Shown here one piece after another: positions 56,844-64,000 of a stretch of DNA of 64,000 nt. Position 1 is the first letter of the stretch, and every line of letters begins with the position of its first letter. The notes below the pieces were generated by a model that was not told the origin of the DNA, searched no databases, and was given only the letters and a program-made list of their open reading frames with translations. Source of the DNA: Phialocephala subalpina (Eukaryota; Ascomycota; Leotiomycetes; Helotiales; Mollisiaceae); assembly GCA_900073065.1 (NCBI GenBank), contig FJOG01000024.1, positions 717,048 to 781,047 of the forward strand. The letters run 5' to 3'. A program made the translations under genes and the position numbers.

Positions 56844-57599
56844 ATGTCCCTCCTCCGTCTACTTCTCCGAACCACCATCCCCATCGGCAAATCCATGGCC
56901 TACCCCAACTCCCCCCACCAAACCCGCCTCATCTCCTCCCCAGTCGTAAACCCCAACCAACACCAAAACATGTCCTCCTCCACCTCCACTTCAACACCAC
57001 TTTCAAAGCAAGCATCAACAATAACGTCCCTAGACCACCTCGTACTCACCGTCAAGAACATTGAAAAGACAAAAGAATGGTACACCAAAAACCTAGGCAT
57101 GAGGCACGAAGCTTTCGTCTCAGCTTCTACACCAGATATCACACGACACTCCCTAATCTTCGGTTCTCAAAAAATAAACCTTCATGAGTCAGGCCATGTA
57201 CCTCCCCCTTGCCCCTTCCATGTTCCCCTCCTTCAGCAACCCAGCTAACGAAGACAGGAGTTCGAGCCCAAAGCCCTCAACGTCCAGCCCGGCTCTGGAG
57301 ACCTCTGCTTCCTAACCTCAGACCCCATCTCAGAAGTGAGGAAACGGTTGATAGAAGCAGGCGTCGAGATGGTTGATCTTGGTGGTGAGGGGAATGATTT
57401 AGGGTTCGGGGAGGGGATCGTGAAAAGGACGGGGGCGAGGGGAACGTTGGCTAGTGTTTATTGTAGGGATTTGGATGGGAATCTTGTTGAGTGAGTTACT
57501 CTTTCTCGTTGTTGATGTTTGTGTGTATGAAGGGTTTAGGGATGGGAAAGGGTGAGGGGACGACGCTGACGATCAAATAGGATATCGAACTACGTGTGA
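56844..57599 (+). CDS. Glyoxalase-fold (VOC) protein, GLOD5-like
   Basis: Three exons (56844-57197, 57258-57490, 57581-57599) give 201 residues. A Ser/Thr-rich leader of about 60 residues with an Arg-containing start (MSLLRLLLRTTIPIGKSM) may be a mitochondrial targeting sequence, and an inner ATG (MAYPNSPHQTR or MSSSTSTS) could give a cytosolic form. The single VOC domain begins at SLDHLVLTVKNIEKTKEWYT and continues through LGMRHE, INLHESGH, EFEPKALNVQPGSGDLCFLT, RTGARGTLASVYCRDLDGN and LVEISNYV. The His in LDHL and the final Glu in LVE are the usual metal ligands. This order matches GLOD5 proteins; the substrate is unknown. Confidence 0.9.
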
Positions 57600-57815
57600 A
57601 AGTCTGACATGTTGTAAAACAATGAGCTAGATGTCATGATAAATTGCTTCAAATGCTCATAATACATAATTCATAACCCAGCCACATGATGATGGGTATA
57701 CTGCTGGTATCTCTCATGATATCATATCCAACGCAAATCCAGTCCATATCCATGCCATCCAAACACCACGCTATACAAATCCTAGCTTATCTTTACATTT
57801 GACCTCATCACTTCA

Positions 57816-60592
57816 TCACCGCTTATGTATTCCCAGTCCTAATGTCTGATCCTTCTCATCCCTCAAATGCTTATCATCCTCAAACATCCGCGCCTTATCC
57901 TCAATATGCGATACATCACCCAACAAAAATTTCTCATTCGCCACACTCCCACTCCCATTCCCATTCACTGACGCACTCTCCGACGAAACAATAGGTTCAT
58001 CGTCCGGCCAGAGAATCTTATGCGCCTCTTCTTCCGACATCGGTACTTCATCGAGCGCAGGAATCAGCGATACTGGTGAGAATGTTGGCGAGGCGTCATA
58101 AAAATCATTTAGAGGGGTGGATGGCGCCAATGCAAGTTTGTTCTTATCTGCTGCTAGAGATTTATGCTCGGAGTCAGACGAGGGGATGGAGATAGATGGT
58201 CGACTGGGCCATGGATCCTCGTGTTGTAGAGTTCGACGGATGCCAGATGGGTCAGCACATAGTTGAGACATTGTTCTTCTCCGCTCGGCTTTCATGATAT
58301 TCTTCAGTAGGGAGGCTTCGTTCCGTTTGTATGCTTGGTAGAATGTCTTGTCAATCATCGCCGCTGCGTTGAGGTCGTCCATGTCGTCTAGATGTGAGAG
58401 AATGCGAAGATTGATATCTTCGTTTGATAAAGCTTCTGATCTCTTTGTTTCCTTGGGGTATTCGAGCGGTGCTTCAAGCTCAACTAGGTCGCGAGCAAGA
58501 TCATCGTATCGATCATCTGTAGGACCAGCGTGTTTAGATAAGGCCCATCCATTCCGATCAGCCACATCTCTCAACGTCAGTCCTTGCACACTATTATATA
58601 TGTCGTTGATATCGCTCCTGAACGCAGCAGCATAGTCACATACACCGCTGTGAACCGACGGAGCACTTGGCATGAACCTCAAGCAGTCAACTAGCTCTTT
58701 GAGACTGCGTTTCGGTGCTGGAGGTAGATCCAGAAATCCCACATCTTTCAGAAGCATTGGAAGAATCCGGAGTTCGTTGTAGACAAGCATCACCCATCCC
58801 AGGTTCGTGGCATCGCACAGATGAGAGTTCCTGGGACATCGAGGTAAGGAGGTAAGTTGTAGAGAACTCACGCTTGAAGATCGATCAGCAACCTTGGCAG
58901 GACTCCTGAAAAATTCCCCCATGGCTTTCGTGCAGCATTCTTGAACTTGAGCAAGTTTAGCTGCTCTAGTGGCTAGAATCCTGTCTCGGACAGCCTGTGG
59001 CCAGTGTTCTTTGCCTCGAATTTCCTCTTCGTCGACAACGTTCAAGATAGCACTTTTCGACATTCTGGTGAAAATCCGGCGAAGTCCGAAAGCGTAGCTT
59101 ATGATTAGAAATCCATCGATGTTGTCGTCTCCGATGAGATGGATCCACTGAGGCAGCCATTGATACTCGACTTGCAATTCGAGCGGTGATGTGCAATGAT
59201 ATCTCAAGCACACTTCCGCAATGCTCACGAAGACTGGAAAGTCAACCTGTCTTGGGACCTTCGGGATATGCATGTGTGCTGCATGAAGAAGTATCGCGAG
59301 GGAATCGTGCTTGTTGATCTCAACCTGTGGCATACGATATACCTTGACTTCCATCCCATCTTTGCAGGTATGTCGCGATGGCGGTGGTGGAAGTTCACCT
59401 ATGAAATCCAGACGATTTTCTGGCTTCTGAGGTGACAGAAATTGCGAAAAAAGTGGCGATGCCGCAGCCAGGAGATGAGACGAAACCCGGAATCTCAATA
59501 TCGGAGCCAATTCTGACGATGAAGCGTTCGCAAACTCCAATATGGAATCTCCCGTCTTCTCAATCACATATTCCCTTATCGACATATTGGGCGCCTCTCC
59601 TTCCTGTGCTTCTCCGAACAGTTTCTCAACCGATTTCAAATCCAATCGTAATCTGTCGAAATTGAGGGAGCGAATCTTGTATTGCTCCCAGAATAGCAGC
59701 TTCTCCGATTTCATGCGATGTATGCTTTCGTCCCGCCACTTCACAATCAGCGTTTTCCGCAAGAGCTTGTCGTTCAAAAACGCATCTAGCTGCCGCTTCG
59801 TCGCCTCCGGTTCGTACGTCTGGTAGGTAGCCACAAGAGACGCTCTTATATTCTCCAACATGGACTCTTGGACGGCCTTGTATTCGTGTATCGCAGCCAC
59901 CCACTGCTCGTTGACATGGAACGGAGGAGCGGTTTCTGTAATTGAGCCGCTATGCGACGATCGAGTATCTAGGGGACCAACGTTGGATTCGAGGGATGCA
60001 TTGCGACCGTTGTTTTCTGGAGTTGGGACATTGATTAGCTTTTGATTACTTTCTCGCGATCCCACATTTTCCTAAACTGCTGCCTGCGATGTATCAAGGG
60101 TTCCTTACGCGACTTCTGCAGGAGACTGGAACAGAGCTGCAGAGACTCATCTCTTATCTTTTTGTATACCTCCCATACCGCATCGACTTTCTTTGGATCT
60201 GGTCCAAAGGGAGTCTTCCGCAGTCGCCGTATGTTCTCTTTCAGGTGTAGGTATTCTGAGTCGTGCGTTGCAGCCACGAAGCTGTCAGGAGAGGGCAAGC
60301 CATTGTGTGATCTTGACAATTCCAGGTCTGGCGGGGAGAATAGTGGCGATGTCGGTATTTTGTCAGAGGGTTGCGGCTGTAGAGACTAGGTTAGCAAAGC
60401 CTGTTGTCGAGACGAACATTTACCAACCTCGTAGATCTTATCAGAGGAACCAGGATCATCCCGCGAGAAGGTCCCAGATGTCGATGGCCTCTTCTTACTG
60501 AAGAATTTGAATCCGCTTTTAGGACTAGAAGTCGAGTTCGATATCGAGCTCGAGTGTGAGGGCTGGCGCATCATGTTGAGGGATCCGGACAT
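57816..60592 (-). CDS. Large protein with BTB-like and F-box-like segments
   Basis: The start is ATG 60592 (MSGSLNMMRQPSHSSSISNS) with a Ser-rich N-terminus. An intron of about 45 nt ends near 60388, and the frame goes on through LHLKENIRRLRKTPFGPDPK to the region of 60050. There it must shift into the 749-codon frame that ends at 57816; I could not fix that joint. About 200 residues into the long frame is ILRFRVSSHLLAAASPLFSQ, the helix-strand pattern of BTB/POZ domains. Near residue 550 is LSNEDINLRILSHLDDMDDL followed by NAAAMIDKTFYQAYK, an F-box-like motif. The C-terminus is acidic (SEEEAHKILWPDDEPIV). BTB and F-box modules both link to cullin ubiquitin ligases; the role here is inferred. 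It is not related to the three F-box copies. Confidence 0.75.
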
Positions 60593-61604
60593 CGCAGATT
60601 TACACCTCGTCTTCGGTCAGAGTCTCGGGAGAATTGTGGACATCAAACGCCAGCATGTTGGCGGATGCTGGTTAGAAGAGTGTTTGAGACCCTGCGCAGA
60701 TCGTAGGCAAGGCTGTGTTCATGAGCACGAGAAGCAGTGCGGATGTTGAACCGGAGTCATTTCATCGCCAAGGCTGGACAGAAGGCGGGGCAGTGCTTGA
60801 GCGGGCTGAAATCCCGCCCTTCCAGTGTGGGGTGGAAAATGCCCATCGTCAGCCAGGACATTCTTCAGTCCTAAGCGAGAATTGAAAAGGGAACATCAAG
60901 ACCTTGGAGAGGTTTCAGTTGATCCGAATAAGCTGATTGTTAGATGCAGCTGCGGGGATTATTGTATCCATGTCTCGAAGCAGGTGTTGATAAGAAGGTT
61001 GAAGATTTTTTTGGGGAGTGAGAGTGAGTTTATAGGATGCGATGTTCGAACTTCAAATGCGCCTCAATGAAGATGTTTGCCGCAGCCATATTTTTATCCG
61101 AATGAGCTCATGATCGCGAAATCAAGATCGTTATGACAAGCTTGACGGTAATCCGTGAAGATTTTCTGATTTTACAACCTGCGCATAAGAAGAGTTCACT
61201 GACCCATGCCAACAGTCCAGTTGGACTTCCATGCCCCGCCCAAGCGGCGGCGAGTGTATTTAAGAGCGAGGGTATCCTAAATTAGTGGCAATTTAGTTCT
61301 TTTGGCGGCTGAGGATCCGAAGCGCGCTTCCTTCCGTGTCTCACTCAATTCACCTCCTCGCGGCGTGACTCACGACAGGAACGTCGAGAGCCTCTATTTA
61401 GAGGTTCAAACTCGACAGACAATGCAGTCTCTCACATTCTTTTTTCTTTCGAAATTTCAAGCCGCAACGCTAGACGCTGATTTGAGACCATATCACTGCC
61501 GCTAAATCTCACGAGGCTGATAGCTGTGGCAGGGCGAACGGACCACAAGGCAACAACAATTGTACCGCAGTTCCTTGAAAGATCAGCATCAGGGACAAAA
61601 AGGC
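60593..61604. other. Intergenic, divergent promoters
   Basis: Separates the minus-strand BTB/F-box gene from the plus-strand cyclase gene. Short frames only; no gene recognised. Confidence 0.5.
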
Positions 61605-63013
61605 ATGGGCAAATCCAAAGAGAAGAACCTCGTAGCGCTCGACGGGAGGACAGGAGAGGGAGGAGGACAAGTTGTGAGAGTGGCTGTGGCGCTCGCCGCG
61701 TTGACCGGCACACCACTTCGAATCGACAATGTTCGCGGGAACAGAGAAGGTCATCGTGGCGGAGGTGAGAACCTGCATCATGTGAAAGTTCTAGCCCTTG
61801 ACTGATAATTTTCTAGGCTTGAAGGCGCAACACGTTTCCTGTATTAGGACCCTGGCGGATGCGACAGATGCGGAAGTCATAGGGTGCCAAGTTGGCAGCA
61901 AGTCCTTCCAATTCAAGGCAAAGCGATCCCCGGCAGAGATAGTCAACCGAAATATCAAAGTTCGAGCAGAATCCGCAGCCAGCGTCCTCTTGGTATTTCA
62001 GGCGACTTTGCCCTTTCTACTATTCGCTGGAGACGAGAATGGCTCGCCAATCACACTCACCATCCAAGGAGGAACCAATGTGAGCTTTTCGCTGTCTTTT
62101 GAGTACCTGGACCAAGTCCTCCTCCCGTCGCTGGAAAGATTCGGAATCAAGGTCGAGAGAAAGTTGGAGTATAGAGGATGGTCTCGTGAGTAAACGGGGG
62201 ACACACCTTTCTTCCTCTTTGGGATGTCTCATGATATTTCTCCCGAGACATTCTCCTGAAACATTCTTGAAAGGGCAATCGCTGACTCCCCACCTTCTAG
62301 ATGGCACGAGGGAGATTGGCTCTATCAGATTCAGCATCGCTCCTCTACGGCCTGGACAGTCATTGCAAGCTCCGATATGGCCTTCAGAGCCTGGGATGAT
62401 CAGCAAGATCAACGTCTCCCTCGTTGTCCCGAAGGATCTCCAGAAGCTGCTCCAGAAGTCATTGCTATTCGAACTCGACCTCGTATTTCCTGGTGTGGAA
62501 ATCATCTTCGTGGTTATCGATGACAGCAGACACAAAGCCCGGAATTATACTCTGTTGGTAGCACATACAGACAACGGCCTACGTTTTGGAAGAGATTGGC
62601 TGTACGATGGGAAGACCAAGGACAAAACATCAGACCAACTGAGTACGGAAATATCCCAGAAAGTGGTCTATGCTCTGGATGCTGAGATCCGGAAAGGTGG
62701 ACTCGTGGATGAGTATCTACAAGATCAGCTCATAGTCTTCCAAGCCTTGGCCGAAGGTAAATCAATCATACCCGGTACCCTCGAAGCTCGTACTTCCGAC
62801 AGAGAACATATTGATCGAACGGACAAGCCTTTCGGAGATGGAAGTCTGCATACTACGACCGCGAGATGGGTTGCGAGCGAGCTCCTGCCGCAGATCAAGT
62901 GGGTTGATAGGGGGCGAATATGTGAAGGCGCGGGTTGGACAGCGGAATCAGCGAAAGTGGAATCTAGCGCAGAGGCATTTCAATCGTTTACTATTTCCGA
63001 GAGGACGATATGA
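61605..63013 (+). CDS. RNA 3'-terminal phosphate cyclase
   Basis: Three exons (61605-61764, 61817-62185, 62301-63013) give 413 residues. The enzyme converts an RNA 3'-phosphate to a 2',3'-cyclic phosphate using a nucleotide. The N-terminus has the family signature [20 protein letters not shown], and [20 protein letters not shown] follows across intron 1. [12 protein letters not shown] and [14 protein letters not shown] are the next conserved blocks. The catalytic His is expected in the block [17 protein letters not shown], after [18 protein letters not shown]. The presence of that His argues for an active RtcA-type enzyme and against the inactive rRNA-processing relative Rcl1. ATG 61605 ([14 protein letters not shown]) is the best start. 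Confidence 0.92.
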
Positions 63014-63659
63014 ATTGATGCACTCTGTTCCTCAAAAGCTCCCTTGACGAGAACGATAATTGGAAGGACCATAATGCTGAATCTATCACCTCGACCATAA
63101 GGACTTTCGACAAGCCAAACTCCCCAAACTCCCCAAACTCCGGCATCAATTTGAGGTCGTTCCCACAGGTGCTATACTTTACAACCAATCTCCCAAGCTC
63201 ATTCGGACAACGAACCCGAATTGAGGAGGTTCGGTTGCTGTCCTGTAAGTGCTGACATTTTCCCGGTGCCAACCTTCGGCTCGGCTCGAGCATGCATGCT
63301 CCTTTTTGGACTCGAATTCCGAATCGGCCAATTGCATCAATTTGCATCAATATCAAGCTTGGCATATCAAGCAAGTCTCGAGCAAGTGCTCAACATTCCA
63401 GCCTACCGCTGCCATGCTCATGCCGATACTAAGTCCGAGGAATTGTCCCACTTTATGTCTTGACGTCACGGTTCTATCGGAGTTTACTACACCACTTTTC
63501 TGGCGGTTACCAACATCACCGCGGGGTAAAGCATCTCTCTCCTTACGTATTCTCTGGAAATTTATATTTTAACTTAAAAGAATCTGCTCGTGTCGAAGAA
63601 GACGTCAAATTCTTCCTCTGTCCCAAAATCCCGGTTCAGCTCCAACTCTTATATTCAAA
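63014..63659. other. Intergenic, promoter of SDR gene
   Basis: Contains a short run of three ACTCCCCAA-like units near 63116-63141. No gene seen. Confidence 0.5.
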
Positions 63660-64000
63660 ATGGCAACTCAACGGCAAAAATACAACAAGCTCGCAGGAAA
63701 GCACGTCCTGATCATCGGCGGAACCTCTGGTACACCTTCCCCCTTCCCTTCCCTCCTCCTCCTCTTTACTCCCTACCCTCCAAGGCAACCCAAACTGACA
63801 ACAAGGAAAGGAATCGGTTACGGCGTAGCAGAAGCTCTCATCGAATCCTCCGCCGACATCACCATCTCCTCCTCCTCTCCCGACCGCGTCAAGTCCTCCA
63901 TCGTCTCCCTCCAAAAATCCTACCCCAATATCAAGACCAAGATCTCAGGCTATGCTTGCGATTTGTCAAAGCCAAGTTTGGAGCAAGATCTCGAAGCCTT
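63660..64000 (+). CDS. Short-chain dehydrogenase/reductase, 5' part (cut by window edge)
   Basis: ATG 63660 opens MATQRQKYNKLAGKHVLIIG. The cofactor loop GGTS-GIGYGVAEALIES (TGxxxGxG type) is completed across an intron at 63730-63810 with matching phase. Then come ADITISSSSPDRVKSSIVSL and YACDLSK, where the Asp is the usual adenine-ring contact. This is a classical Rossmann start of an NAD(P)-dependent SDR. The catalytic Ser-Tyr-Lys part lies beyond the window, so the substrate and cofactor preference cannot be judged. Confidence 0.88.
   Translation, partial: MATQRQKYNKLAGKHVLIIGGTSGTPSPFPSLLLLFTPYPPRQPKLTTRKGIGYGVAEALIESSADITISSSSPDRVKSSIVSLQKSYPNIKTKISGYACDLSKPSLEQDLEA

Noticed and set aside
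1..64000. tRNA or rRNA genes, secondary-metabolite core enzymes
   Set aside because: No convincing T-loop/A-box arrangement, rRNA-like sequence, or PKS/NRPS/terpene synthase motif was seen by eye; a covariance-model search would be needed to exclude tRNAs fully.

Overview
The window is nuclear DNA of a filamentous ascomycete (Pezizomycotina). The evidence is many short spliceosomal introns (about 47-80 nt, GTRWGY donors), two Zn2Cys6 regulators, a HET-domain protein, MFS transporters, and transposons that carry C-to-T/G-to-A decay typical of repeat-induced point mutation (RIP). A leotiomycete-like fungus is plausible, but I cannot fix the species.

Layout. 1-16.2 kb: the 3' end of a tyrosinase (+), a decayed conserved gene (-), a small unknown gene (+), a mucin-like single-pass membrane protein (+), a tiny gene behind a clear TATA box, then a divergent pair made of an MFS sugar transporter (-) and a type-B carboxylesterase (+). 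16.6-29.6 kb: a HET-domain protein (+), an uncertain gene on the - strand, a gene-poor stretch (21.8-24.2 kb), a Zn2Cys6 regulator (+), the first of three related F-box-type genes (+, a pseudogene), and a CXC (tesmin/TSO1-like) cysteine-rich protein (-). 31.3-40.2 kb: a second Zn2Cys6 regulator followed by a monocarboxylate-transporter-type MFS protein, then the housekeeping ER membrane complex subunit EMC1 and a DUF1989 protein.

42.3-56.3 kb is the accessory core. A hAT DNA transposon (43695-53474) sits exactly inside the F-box motif of a second F-box-type gene. The insertion is bounded by an 8-bp target duplication (AGGCATGC) and terminal inverted repeats. A Ty3/gypsy chromovirus (45148-51926) is nested in the transposase gene of the hAT element, with 236-bp LTRs and a 5-bp duplication (AGTAT). 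Both elements are AT-rich and full of stops. A third F-box-type gene follows (54470-56240); its N-terminal F-box region is also broken, while about 500 downstream codons stay open.

56.8-64 kb returns to ordinary genes: a GLOD5-like glyoxalase-fold protein (+), a large protein with BTB-like and F-box-like segments (-), an RNA 3'-terminal phosphate cyclase (+), and the 5' end of a short-chain dehydrogenase (+).

No tRNA, rRNA, CRISPR array or polyketide/peptide synthetase was seen. For the spliced models given with all exon coordinates, I checked that the exon lengths sum to a multiple of three.
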